From NCBI GenBank assembly GCA_023091735.1, contig JALKBU010000078.1:1-64000 (forward strand): DNA of 64,000 nt. The letters are read 5' to 3'. This DNA is from Trichomonas tenax (taxonomy: Eukaryota > Parabasalia > Trichomonadida > Trichomonadidae). The notes under the pieces are model-generated. The model worked only from the letters and a program-made list of their open reading frames with translations, did no database searches and was not told where the DNA came from. The position numbers were made by a program, and so were the translations under genes. Below are positions 19,938 through 31,700 of the stretch, piece by piece. Positions within the stretch are counted from its first letter, which is position 1. Every line of letters begins with the position of its first letter.

Positions 19938-20468
19938 ATGACTGAAGAAGAAGAACAGATTGATTATTTCATATTTTTCTGGGTTTACGTCGGAAAGCCT
20001 TCAGGATTCAAATTCATTAGGATGCCAGTAGACCTCGAATTATACAAGAGTCCTTCAGCTTTAATCAGCCACGCATTAAATCACTTAAATTACAACGGCC
20101 CAAAGGATTGCTATTTCATAAGCTTCAAAGCAAAGAAAGACGAAGAAAAAATTGAGCCAAAGCTAGTTAAATTCGAAAATATGAGCCAAGCGAAGAATCA
20201 GAGACATTTCTTTTTCAAACCACAAGGAATGGGAAATTCTGCCATTCCAAACTGTTTGTTGGACAAAGATGAATACGAATGCGTGGAATACGCATTTACA
20301 TACTTTGATCACATGGTTCAACAAATTTCTAGTCTCGTAAATCAGCCTGCTAATGATGGAGAAGAAAAGCCTAACACATTGCTCACAGGTCAGCAGCTTA
20401 TTAGTGCGATTATTGATGAGGAAGGAAATCTCACCGAAACGTTTAATGACTTTTACGACACATTATAA
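19938..20468 (+). CDS. Small soluble protein of unknown function
   Basis: A 176-residue acidic protein with no signal peptide or transmembrane helix. Codon use (AGC, GCC, AAG, CAG present) and balanced residue composition indicate a real gene. The N-terminal ~60 residues (YFIFFWVYVGKPSGFKFIRMPVDLELYKSPSALISHAL) suggest a compact alpha/beta fold; the C-terminal ~70 are helical and acidic (CVEYAFTYFDHMVQQISSLV, TGQQLISAIIDEEGNLTETFNDFYDTL). I do not recognise the family. No clear initiator within 30 nt of the ATG. Confidence 0.7.
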   Translation: MTEEEEQIDYFIFFWVYVGKPSGFKFIRMPVDLELYKSPSALISHALNHLNYNGPKDCYFISFKAKKDEEKIEPKLVKFENMSQAKNQRHFFFKPQGMGNSAIPNCLLDKDEYECVEYAFTYFDHMVQQISSLVNQPANDGEEKPNTLLTGQQLISAIIDEEGNLTETFNDFYDTL

Positions 20469-21944
20469 TTCCAAATGTGATGTGATTACATAGCGCTTCT
20501 TAAAGATATCATATTTGGCCTGAAATTATATTTGATAAAAATTATTGTTTTCTACAATATAACAATTTTGTATTCAATGATATATAGTTTTACAGCAACA
20601 TAATTATTGACTTCCCCATGAAAAATCAAAGCAGATGGCATTTATTTATTTGGATCGAAGTAACCTGCGCATTTCACATTTTTTTCTTGCATTGATCGTA
20701 TGAAGTCTTACTATTTGTTGCTGAATGGACCCTATAAATGTTCATATGCATATAATGCGGCCTTTTTATTGATCTGGAATTGTTCATCAATGATCTACAC
20801 TGACCCATAATTAATTTTGTTCCTACAGAAACTGCAAAACACATATGAATAAATACTTTTTCTAATGCAAGCATACATGTCAACATAATTTAATACCGGG
20901 TTCCCAAGAAGCTGCTTATTTAGCTGATTGTTCTTAAAATATTGCATCTTCGAAGATTTATCTTAGAATTTAAGATATTGTCATGAACATTAAAGTACAT
21001 CAAAAAATTTATATGTGATGATTTTGTCAAAAAAAAATGCATCATGCAGCTGATGTAAATGATATAAACCTTATAAATGCTCATCAAAACATGCAATATG
21101 TTATATCTTAACAACGGTATCGAAAATAACATCAATAAATGTAGGTTCAAGAGTGGGATATATCAAGGATGTCATTTCATTTTTAAAATTTCATGTTGTG
21201 TTTTCATGATCACAAATCCAATGTCATCTCATATAACCCAATTTATTCACATTGATTATAACATTTATAGTCCTCTGCATAATGTAGCATCTACAATGTT
21301 ATGGGTAGAATATCCAATTCATCTGACAAAACTGTTGTAGACTTGAGGAATTTTTTAATGCAAAAATTTAATTAGATATTTTGATATTCTATTTCATTGA
21401 TTTCAAGCTCGGCATTACTATATGGTATAGCGACACATAAGCGCTATATATGCCTTTTATTTTTGACTAAATATAGGATATTCGGGGTTGTGCGCGTATC
21501 TCGTGTCAAAAATAAAATAGAAATATTCTTATAGCAAACAAGTTTTCGACGTCCAACATTTTGTTGTATTTCAAGATTAAACAACATTAAAAAAGCATGC
21601 TTCCATTTTCCTAATGAATTAATTCTCTGGGTATGATGAGCAAGAAGCATTTCATTTTCAATGAAATTGATCTTTTTTACCACAATCTCGGTTTTATGGC
21701 GACAAACATATGAATGCGTAGTTAGTATAGCGAACCTTATGAATATGCATTAATATATATATATCAACATGTATTGAGACCCGTATTATCAAATTGCTTT
21801 TAAAATGTCTAGATAAAATAACCTTAATGCCAGTTGGTATTTTGAATATTTTGAATATATTGAAACCTGTATTATCAAATTGCTTTTAAAATGTAATTTT
21901 ATATTTTATATCAAAATAGAAAAGCAATTTGAACGACAACAACC
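20469..21944. other. Intergenic, about 1.5 kb, no gene seen
   Basis: AT-rich. Several 60-90-codon frames on both strands overlap each other and have Lys/Asn/Ile/Tyr/Met-heavy composition without family resemblance. The only organised feature is the direct repeat at 21783-21894. Confidence 0.5.
21783..21894. repeat. Pair of 26-bp direct repeats
   Basis: GTATTATCAAATTGCTTTTA plus the next six bases AAATGT occur at 21783-21808 and again at 21869-21894, 86 bp apart, each preceded by TATTGARACCYGT-like sequence. This suggests a local duplication immediately upstream of the glycine-rich pseudogene. Confidence 0.8.
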
Positions 21945-22911
21945 CATTCACTTTCATAGGTAAAAGAGTTTTATATGTATACCCTGTAAATGAAACGAAA
22001 TATTCAAGATATAAAATTAAAACATGGATCTTACTTATTTGAGCTTTGGGGAGCTCAAGGAGCAACAATGAATAGTGTAGCAATTGGTGGAAAGGGAGGT
22101 TATACAAATGGTATTATTAATTTATATAATGATACAGAAATGTTTATATTTTTAGGCTCAACTTATGGATATAATGGTGGAGCTAAATTTGGAACAGGTT
22201 CTGGATGTACAAAAGGAGGAAATTCATGAAATGGGGGAGGTGCGAGTGATGTTCGATTAATTGATGGTGAATGGAATTCATCTAAATCCCTAAACTCAAG
22301 AATCCTTGTAACTGGTGGCAGCGGAGGCTTTGCTGGGCCAACTGCTTGTGGTTTGGGAGGTTCTAAAGGGCAAAATGGAGGTCCTGGAAATCCGACTAAT
22401 CCTGATGATTTTTTTTTTTGATCCAAATGGGCTTTTTCCGGATGGAAATGGAGGCTATGGTTTTGGCAGTAGCTCCCCAGGAAAAGGTGCAATCCCACAT
22501 GATATAACATCTAAAAAAGAATTCCAAAAAGGATATAATGGAACAAATGGCACTTTTGGAATTGGTGGTGAAGGTGGAAGTTTGTGCGATAATTATCCAA
22601 CTATTTCTTCAGATCCAACTGGATATTATGGACCAGCCACAGGAGGCGGTGGGGGAGGTGGTGGGGCTGGAGCAGGCTATTGGGGAAGGGGAGATGGTTT
22701 CATTTCTCCACTTTTTGCCACCGGAAAAATGATCACTGGAAATTCAATGATGTCTGCATATAAGGTACCTCAATATATGCTTGGAAACTAAGGCCATGGT
22801 GCTTGGCGTATAAGCATATATCATCCTATTGTTACATGTCGACAAATATTTTATTTATCAAAAATTAATTATGCAATTCTTTATGTTTTTATTACTGTTG
22901 ATTCTCAATAA
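21945..22911 (+). pseudogene. Glycine-rich surface protein pseudogene, copy 1
   Basis: The reading begins KRVLYVYPVNETKYSRYKIK, shifts frame near 22020 to HGSYLFELWGAQGATMN...GGKGGYTNGIINLYNDTEMFIFLGSTYGYNGG, meets TGA at 22227, continues in frame (NGGGASDVRLIDGEWNSS...RILVTGGSGG), shifts again at the T-run near 22412, continues PDGNGGYGFGSSSPGKGAI...GGGGGGGGAGAGYW...ISPLF, and passes TAA at 22789 to a final TAA at 22909. FELWGAQG, GGKGGYTNGI, ASDVRLI and RILVTGGSGG are hallmarks of the ALK/LTK-type glycine-rich family (Pfam Gly_rich). Two frameshifts and two stops make it dead. It aligns closely with the copy at 24647. Confidence 0.8.
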
Positions 22912-23214
22912 ATAAAATGTATAACAATACATCATCTGATATGTTTTATATTACGAAATTCTATCAATTTCCGCAACTTTCTTTTCATTATGATATTGCA
23001 TTGATCAAGTTGATTTGTTGATTCGCAATAAATAATATTTCGGTACATCATGGAAAATTCTTTCGGCCAACTTCTATACACTACACAATTTTAAAGTAAA
23101 AGGATTGATGTTCTAGATTTAATAAACAATATTAAAAAAATGAAATAACAATGTATGAAATAGAAAAGTAGAATATCTTCTTAGTATTCTAAGTTTTCAA
23201 ATTCGTCAACTTTC

Positions 23215-24354
23215 TTATGTTTTGGGTTCTTCTTTTGGTTTTTCTTGATCATTCTTTATGTTTTGAGGCTGTTCAATATTTGGAACGTTTTGCCGATGTT
23301 CGACTTCATTCACGTTATCTTCAGGAGTATCATCAACGTCAATAACAACAATTTCGCCATCTCTTATTAGTTCCATATTCATGTTTTCTTCAATCCTTCT
23401 ATTCTGCTTAATCTTTTTGATAAATTGATAAATTGCAATGGCCAAAACGATTGCAGAACTTGCGTAAATCAAAAATACGACTTTGAAAACAGATGTTTCT
23501 TGTGCTGCTGGAGGTAATTCATCTGCAAGACAGTTATTACTATCTTCGATATTGATTGTTGGTATTTGTGTCGGTTCTGCTTCTGTGCAGTTGGTTTGCT
23601 TAAATATTGAAGGAACTAAAAGAATGTTTTGTAAATAGCAATTCTCAAGAACTAATTCGTTTTGCGGCCTTTCATATAACTCGCACAATGTTTTGCAGTT
23701 ATTATAAAAATAGCAAGAACGGTAATGAACTGTGTTATAAATTATAATTATTGAATCAGTAATTTTTTCATTGTTGACAAAGAAAGAATTGGAAATATTA
23801 CTTAATACCGCACTGTATATACCAAATGCGTATTTCCCTGTGCAATTATCGGTAATCAGATTTTTAATTATATTTTTAAGAGAATTTTGAATCGATATTC
23901 CACCTGTATACATACGTGAGTAGCACTTTGATATATTCAATGAACGTAATTCATTATCGGAACTAAATAAAGCAATAACGTTAGATCTAGATAAAGTTTC
24001 TGTAGGAGATGAAATAACGACGGCGACATTTTCAGTAATGAATGGTTTTAAGTTGCCTACAATATACCAAACGGCTCCATCATAGCCAGCGGTACATTTA
24101 GAATATAAATTATTTTTTTGGTATAAGATTGACATGCAAAACGACGCTCCTCCAGTTAACCTTGTAGAGCAGTTATGAAATTCGCAATTTGTAATCGTTA
24201 ATTTTTTTGTTAATCGAGTATCTTCAATTGCACCGCCTCTCTCGGAGCTTCTGACATCGATAAATTTGCAGCACATCACTTCCAACTCTTCCTGGTCATC
24301 GACAACGAGAGTTTCGTTGAAAGTTTTGAAGCGAATAAAGAGGAAAGAAAGCAT
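23215..24354 (-). CDS. Type I membrane protein with beta-helix ectodomain
   Basis: A 379-residue intact frame. The start MLSFLFIRF is short and only weakly signal-like. Residues ~25-265 contain repeated short strands with Cys and GG turns (CCKFIDVRSSERGGAIED, NCEFHNCSTRLTGGASFC, KCTAGYDGAVWYIVG, KCYSRMYTGGISIQN, NCTGKYAFGIYSAV), the pattern of right-handed beta-helix (polymorphic membrane protein-like) ectodomains. A Cys-containing spacer follows, then one transmembrane helix (about 289-312, FKVVFLIYASSAIVLAIAIYQF) and a 67-residue acidic cytoplasmic tail rich in Glu, Asn and Pro. Large Pmp-like families with this layout are known from trichomonads and are candidate adhesion or surface proteins. 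It lies between two dead glycine-rich copies on the opposite strand. Confidence 0.8.
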   Translation of the reverse strand: MLSFLFIRFKTFNETLVVDDQEELEVMCCKFIDVRSSERGGAIEDTRLTKKLTITNCEFHNCSTRLTGGASFCMSILYQKNNLYSKCTAGYDGAVWYIVGNLKPFITENVAVVISSPTETLSRSNVIALFSSDNELRSLNISKCYSRMYTGGISIQNSLKNIIKNLITDNCTGKYAFGIYSAVLSNISNSFFVNNEKITDSIIIIYNTVHYRSCYFYNNCKTLCELYERPQNELVLENCYLQNILLVPSIFKQTNCTEAEPTQIPTINIEDSNNCLADELPPAAQETSVFKVVFLIYASSAIVLAIAIYQFIKKIKQNRRIEENMNMELIRDGEIVVIDVDDTPEDNVNEVEHRQNVPNIEQPQNIKNDQEKPKEEPKT

Positions 24355-24646
24355 TTACAAATGTCACTTTTTAGTAAATTTTTTATACGGTGTCTAATAA
24401 ATATTTTGCACCCCCTTAAATCGTTCAACATTGAAGATATATGAATAAAAATTGAATCATTATTCTCAAGGTCTTTAGGGGTATTTATGATTATATGTCA
24501 TTTCCTGAATACATCATATGTGTTGAAAAAGGCGCTTTTTTGCTTTTCTGTCAGATTTTATCGAGGAATTTAATCGACATATATCTTACTTCTAGAGTTT
24601 AATTCCTCTATTCTAGTATAACCAATCAAAAGATTGCTATTCCATA
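24355..24646. other. Intergenic, divergent spacer
   Basis: About 290 bases between the beta-helix gene and glycine-rich copy 2. Nothing recognised. Confidence 0.4.
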
Positions 24647-25233
24647 ATGTTGTTTGCTATACATATTATGAACATATTCACTTTCACAGATAAAGGAGTT
24701 TTATATGTGTATCCTGTGAATGAGACGAATTATACAAGATATAAGATTAAATTACAGCCTGGATCATATTTCTTTGAAGTTTGGGGAGCTCAAAGTGCAA
24801 CCAATTGGAACAGCGCATCAAAAAAGATATCGAGATTGGCGGAAAAGGAGGTTATACAAATGGAATTATTAAATTATATAATTACACAGAACTATATATT
24901 TTCCTTGGTTCCACTTATGGACACAATGGGGGAGGACGATCAGGAGGTGGTGGAAGTTGTGGTGGGGCTGGAGCAGGCTATTGGGGAAGTAGTGGTGGTC
25001 CGGGTGGAGGTGGAAGTGGTTTCATTTCTCCACTTTTTGTCACTGGAAAAATGATCATTGGAAATCCAATGATGCCTGCGTATAATGGAGCCCAATACGT
25101 ATTTGTTAGTGAAGATCATGGTGCTTGTCGTATTAGTATTTATCATTCTATTGAAACATGTCATCAAATATTTTATTTATCAAAAAATAATTATGCAATT
25201 CTTTATGCTTTTACTACTGTTGATTCGGAATAA
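24647..25233 (+). pseudogene. Glycine-rich surface protein pseudogene, copy 2
   Basis: ATG 24647 starts MLFAIHIMNIFTFTDKGVLYVYPVNETNYTRYKIKLQPGSYFFEVWGAQS. A frameshift at the A-run near 24830 moves the reading to DIEIGGKGGYTNGIIKLYNYTELYIFLGSTYGHNGG...GGGGSCGGAGAGYWG...GFISPLFVTGKMIIGNPMMPAYNG...HGACRISIYHSIETCHQIFYLSKNNYAILYAFTTVDSE, ending TAA 25231. Compared with copy 1 the middle (the DVRLI / RILVTGG segment) is absent, so this copy also has an internal deletion of roughly 130 codons. It helps define the original frame of copy 1. Confidence 0.78.
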
Positions 25234-25722
25234 AAAAACATATGGTTATCGTGGTGTTTATTCGTATGATTATTCTAAATTAAGATGTCATGTGATATGC
25301 TTTTAATTCTTTAGATTTGATATATCTCCTCTGTTTGTGATTATTCTAAATTAAAATTACATGATATCACATGACTTTCTTAGATTTGATTTACATTATG
25401 AAATTTAACCGATCAATCTGATTTAGTTAAGAAATCAAAAATTTGCTCAAAGACAAGTGATTCCATAACATTACTTTGCCATATAATACATTATAATTTG
25501 CTATACTCGTTATTTTAATGATATGAATATATAATTTTACGATATTATCCTAACTTCGAAATTTTATATTGCATATATAATATCATGAAAAGCTTCACTG
25601 TGTGATATTATTAAATAAATTCAGTTCTATTCACACAAAAAATCAGACACTTATTGTCAATTATGTTTTATAAATGAAATATTTAATAACAAACAAAATA
25701 ATAAACCGGGATATAAAAAATA
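25234..25722. other. Intergenic, nothing recognised
   Basis: About 490 very AT-rich bases containing two short near-copies of 'TGATTATTCTAAATTAARAT' (about 25268 and 25339). No gene seen. Confidence 0.45.
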
Positions 25723-28700
25723 TTAATCGGTATTAATTGGAACTGCAAAAACTTTTCCAAGTTGTCCTAAAACACAAAGTATTCCTTTGTTGTAAGCAAT
25801 ACAAACTGGATAAGCTCCGGAAAATATATAAGATGCCTTATCAAAATTCAACTCTTTGAGCCTTGAAACATAAATGTTTCCGCTTTGATCAACGCAAACC
25901 AAATATTCAGAGCAATAGATATCAACAAATGATGTCCAGCAAGTAACTCGGTATGGAACTTTGACATCTTCAACTTTGAATCCATTGACTGTATAAACAC
26001 TTATCAAATTCGAAGAATAAACAATAATTGTTCCCGTAATACTTGAAATCATAACTTTCTCAGGAACAACATTGCCAAGATAGACATCATACATGAATGA
26101 TCCATCATATCTATATACAACAAGTCTTGATGATGTTGTGCAAACAACAGCAATCTTATATCTATCGGATGATGTCAAGCAAACGATTCTATCTGTTAAT
26201 GATGTACGAATGTTGATTTCGCCATTGATTGAACGAATTGAAGCATCTCTGCAAACGTAAACAAGTGGTTTCATCGTCGTATGGAATAGAACTGGATGAT
26301 CAGATGTAATATTATTTGTTTCGGTGCCGTTATGATTGAATAATTTAATGTATTTGTTGCCTGAAACAATGAATCCTCCAACATATGGAGTCTTGATTGA
26401 ATTTGACTCGATCTTGGATAAGTTGACTGTCTTTGTATTCTTGTTCGAATCTATTTCAACAATCAAAGTCTCTGATGAACCATTGTTGTAAACAACGCAA
26501 AACGTGATTGTTGGATAATCGAAATTAACAATTGTGGCCTTTTCAATTGGTGGTTTGTTTTCGATCATTGTAAGCAATGGTTGTGTTAACAATAGCTTTG
26601 GAAGTGGTGGTAATACCTTCATAGGATGAGGCTCTTTGAATAGCGTTGATGGAAGATGTCCGCTCTTGTTCAGTGTGATTTCGATGACATCTTCATCTAA
26701 ATCTGGTTCTTCTGTCTTCCAAACTTCTTCTGTAAGAATTTCGTTGAAAGAGTTCAACCTTTGTTTTCTGACTTTGTTGTCTTTCTGCGCAAATCCAAAT
26801 ATCATGTCAATCCATAAATGCAAATTGCTTGTGACATAATCACTCTCCAAAACTCTTCTTTGCTCGCAAATGAACTTGAAAGGCCGAGATCCCCAAGGAG
26901 GACATGTTACATCGCCAATATCACGCTTATTCAAGTCATAGAGGAACTCTGGTGTATCATAAAATTCTGGAACGCATTCCCAACTGAAACTGCTTTCAAG
27001 AACTTGAACTGTTGTCGTAGAAAGACTTGTAAACATGCGGCTTTGGACATCGAAGTGTCCACCTTCATTATCGAGATGAAGAGAAGTGAATGGTTCAACT
27101 CTAACGAGCCAATGAGCAACAATTGTTGGGTTCGATGGAGCAGAGAAATACAAGAAACTGCTGTCTTCGAGTTTCTGCCCGAGAGTCTTTCTTTGCAATG
27201 GAGTTTGAGCAGAGATTGGCCATTGAAGATCTCTCATTTGATTATCAGACAGCGCAACTGTATCTGAAATAAAGTCGAGGACGACCCATGGGAATATTGG
27301 ATACAAAGCAGGATGTCTGAACGAACGGCCTCCGAAAATGTTGAGATACATCAAATATTCAAAGTTCGATATTTCGTCGCGAAGCCATTTGTCAGTGATT
27401 CCCATCTTATGGAAGAAATTCTGGAAGTTGTTAACTTGAACAATAGTTGATGAAGGACATAAGCTTTGGAACTTCTTTTCAATGTCTTGTAAACTTCTGA
27501 TCGGAGCGAAATCAAGGAAGATTGTTCTTCCATCATTAAAGAATAACTCAATTGCTGTATATCTGTGGAATGGAGCTCTTTGAAGAACATATTTAAGATC
27601 TGTATATTTATATGTCTTCGTGAATCCTTCTTTCTTGATAGAGAATGTTTCATTGCCCATTGTGAACTGAGAATCAATCTGTCTGTCGATTTTAATGACT
27701 CTGCATGGCCTTCCTTGTGTTGGTTCAATGTCAAACTTAAACTTGTGTGGAATCCAGCGCTTGATTAAAGGTTCTTCGATTTCACCAATCGTTCTGAAAG
27801 ACTTCTTGAATATCTTTTTAGGTGTTTGTTTTCCCCAAGCACTTGATTCATTCATTAATTGTTTCTTCAACTGGTGCCATAATCTCGCTGTCTTGTTGAC
27901 AAGAGAATAAGAACTCTCAAGTTGAGCATCGATGTCACCACTTGCAATTGAAGCAATTCCTGTATCAAACAAAAACGTGTAAGCTTGAGATCTCTTATCG
28001 CAAGCAATCCAATGCGTTTTAGTTCTGTTCTGGAGGATCCTGAGATTGTCGTTGTTAGAGTGTTGATTGATGTAGTGAATTGATAACTCAATTAATGATG
28101 TTTGCAATTGAACATCAATTTTCTCGTGTTTCAATATCCTCTGTAAATAGTCGCCAATGCATAATTCAACATTGGAAACTTCTTTGAGAGCAGTGAAGAT
28201 CTGGCAGACAGTCTGAAGAAGTGATTCCTGTCCTCTATATCCAAACTGAGGAATAACATTGAATTCTTGTGTGTAAGAAGCGAAATAAGTGCTTGCTAAT
28301 GAGAATTGATCGAATTGTATTGTTGGTAATATCTTGTGAGACATTGAGTTTGTGCCAACAGATAATTTCGAGAATGATGCAAGAAGCGATCTTGGTGTTT
28401 CTTTAACTAAATCTCCTAAGTTGAAAGACTTAACAGACATCGAATATTTGTCCATATTTCGAGAAAGACTTAATTTCATTCTTTGTTCTGGATGGAATGG
28501 GGAATCATCATATAATTCTTTCAAAACTGGACTCATTATCATATAATCTCTATGAAGCAAAAGTAGCTTTGAGCACAAAGCGAATAATCTTGAATCATAC
28601 ATCGGACTGAATTTGATATCAACAACAACTTTCGAAACTTCGGCAATGAAGTTCAAATATTCTTCATCTTTTCTTGTTGCTGATAAAAGTTCGATATGAG

Positions 28701-31700
28701 CAATGCTTTCTTCGAAGAATGAGAATGAATCAGAATCTAAAATCAAATTTCCGGTAAAACCAACATTTTGGACAAAATATTCTTGTTCTAAGTGATTTGA
28801 TAAAATTGCAGGCCAAATAATCCATAATGGAGTGATTAATCGTGGTGGAACTCTGATTGATAATAAAACTGAAGCTGTTTCTTCAACAAAACGTGTTTCA
28901 AATGTTCTAATTTTGAGTTCAACAGCAATGATAATCAATAATGGGAATGCAAGTGGAATTTCTTTGATTACTGCAATTAATCCTTCAAAGAGTTCAACTG
29001 TACAGAAGAAAGATTTCATCATTGGAATAATAACTTCAACATAATGTGCAAAGTGTTCACCAGATAATGCTGCGATTGCTCTGAGTGTTGCAATGAAGAT
29101 TCTCTCCTTCTTTGGTTTCAACAAATAGAACAAAAGCTTTGATGTTGATAAAAATTCTGTTCTTCCATTGTTTTGGAGCACTCCCAACAATGAAACAACT
29201 TGTTCTGTGTCTTGGCATGATCCGCAATGAGAAACTATCGCAGCCATATCCATTTCTGTCATCTTATGAGCTTTAAGGATCTTAATCAAAGAGCTGTAAC
29301 AAGCATTGATATCTAAATCTGGATTCCTTTCTTTGATAAATTCCTTTTCAACAGGATCGTGATAGAAATAAACTCTCATGTATGACAGAAGTGTTCTGAA
29401 TGGAATGATTTCAAATAGATTGAACTCTAAAAGACTTGGCCAGTTATTAATAATCCTAATGAGTTCTTTGGATTGCGCCATATGCCACAAGTCAGCATTC
29501 ATGACGATATTTAATATCAATGACTTCATTTGATTCTTATCTGTGATTGTTTCTAAAAGAGAATCAAATCTGCACCATAAGCTGTATGTTAAGCAATCAG
29601 GATTGTTTTCCGCTTTGAGCAAATATGAAATTAAACTGAAATCAAATTGAGCGCCAACTTTGCATAACTCTTTCATCATGTCAATCAGAAGATCCAAGAA
29701 GTGTGGTGGGGTTTTATCTAGATATGCGAAGAATGGATGGAATAGATCTGCATTTGAAGCTAAACATTCTGCTAATGTGAACTTTTCGATTCCAACTGTT
29801 GGATAAACAAATAATGGTTTTGTATCGAATCTTTTGAGTTTGATAACATTCTGTCCTCTAAATAATTCATCACGGAGATGATAATAAGAAGGATACAAAG
29901 CCATATCTGAAACCAAAGTAGAATAAGACATTGCATTTTCATCTTCGCATTGACCATCAAAGACTGCTCCAAGGCGAATTTCTAATTGATTATCAGTGAA
30001 TTGTGGGCATTGTACAGTTATAGCTTGAGAATTAACAAAATTAACTGAATACTCGAATTGAACTGAAGTCTCGTTAAGTCTCTTTTCGCTGATGACGATT
30101 GGAATCCATTTGCAGCTATCGAGTGTTGATGTTAATATAGCTGAACTTACGCCATTAGTTGTTAATATTTTAATAATCAAAGAACTTCCTGTTAAGAAGA
30201 TTTTTATGGCACAGTTATTTTCATCCAAAATAGAAATAACCATTGGATGAGAATTGATTAATTGTGCATATGGAACATCAACTTTCAAGTAGAATGTCAA
30301 TGTGAAACCATCATTCAGAGTTGATCCAATAATACCGCTAATATAGTGTTCTTGGTCTTGAATACCGCAGCCAACATATACTGAAGCTTCTGCAGACAAA
30401 TCTGATAATGTTTTGGTTGCAAACTCCATTGCTGGAATTGCATATTTTGGATATTCTTTTCCTGGAACAAACAAAGTAATAAACTTCGCAGCTGCATAAG
30501 GAGATGATTTCAATGAAGATAGATATGATATCAATGGTAATATAACCTCTTGAATTGCACTTTCTTCGTATTTAAGTCTAAAATGCAATCCACCAAAATC
30601 GAATTCTTCTGGATAATGATTTATGCTTTCTATTAAAATAAGATCTAATTCCCCTTTCTGCATGAGAAAAGTATTTCTTGTTGAATGCTTCGCTAAACTA
30701 TCTAAATACGCAAAAGCTTTTCTTGTGCTAGAATCCGAAGTGAAAAGAGATAAGAATAAAGGAATAAGTTCAGGATTTTGAAGCATAAACATTCCGGACA
30801 TATTAATAGATCTGCTTCTTCCTGCCATTCCTAATACAGATGCTACTAAGTTTTCTCTTGGTTCTGAGTCATGCAATGCATGAATGGCTTCAGAAATTCT
30901 TCTGATTTGTTGTGATGTTAAATGATATTCTTGTATGAATATATGAATGTGTAATATCACATCAAGGCTCTCTTTGATGATTTCTAGCGTTGGATTCACT
31001 GTTATAAACACAGTGACTTGATCAATTACCTTTTGGAACACTAATGCTAAGTTATTGTTGAGCATCAATGAGTTATTTAACGTCTTAAGTAAATCAGTGA
31101 TGTTTGGAATGAATTTAGGATCTTTTGCGAAATCAAATATTGCTCCAATGAATCGCGCTGCTTGAGAAAGATCATCAACAAGTTCAGGAGTGCAAGCATT
31201 TAGAACTTTCTGGAAATACTCTAATACAAGATTCTTCAGTGAATTATCTAATATTCTTGAAAGAAAACTTATTGAAAATCCAGGAGATTTGAAACATCTA
31301 TAAGCGGTTTCTCTGTCTTCTATTATCGCAAATATAAATGAATATATTACTGATCTCGCGTCTTGTATTTGATTGAAGTATTCTTCGTATTTCTGTTGAT
31401 GAAGCATGGAAAGCAAAATATTAAGCACGTGAACGATTTCATCAAGCATATCTTCGTTAACGAATGAAAAAGAACGAACTAAGTGTATTTTAACTAAAAC
31501 TCTTCCCAATAATTCAGCATACATGAATGGTACACTTCTCACTGAATGTAAAATAACCTGCAGACAATCAACGTGATTGAGTATAAAGTCATTTATAACA
31601 GCATCTCTAATTACACCAATAACTCCTAAATCTTGTTTGAAAAATAATGCTTCTGAAGTAAATATTGGTGCGAAACTTATTGCATCGAAGATGTTTTTCG

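Noticed and set aside
26818..27267. 149-codon plus-strand frame
   Set aside because: Antisense of the BEACH domain, which is clearly coding on the minus strand.
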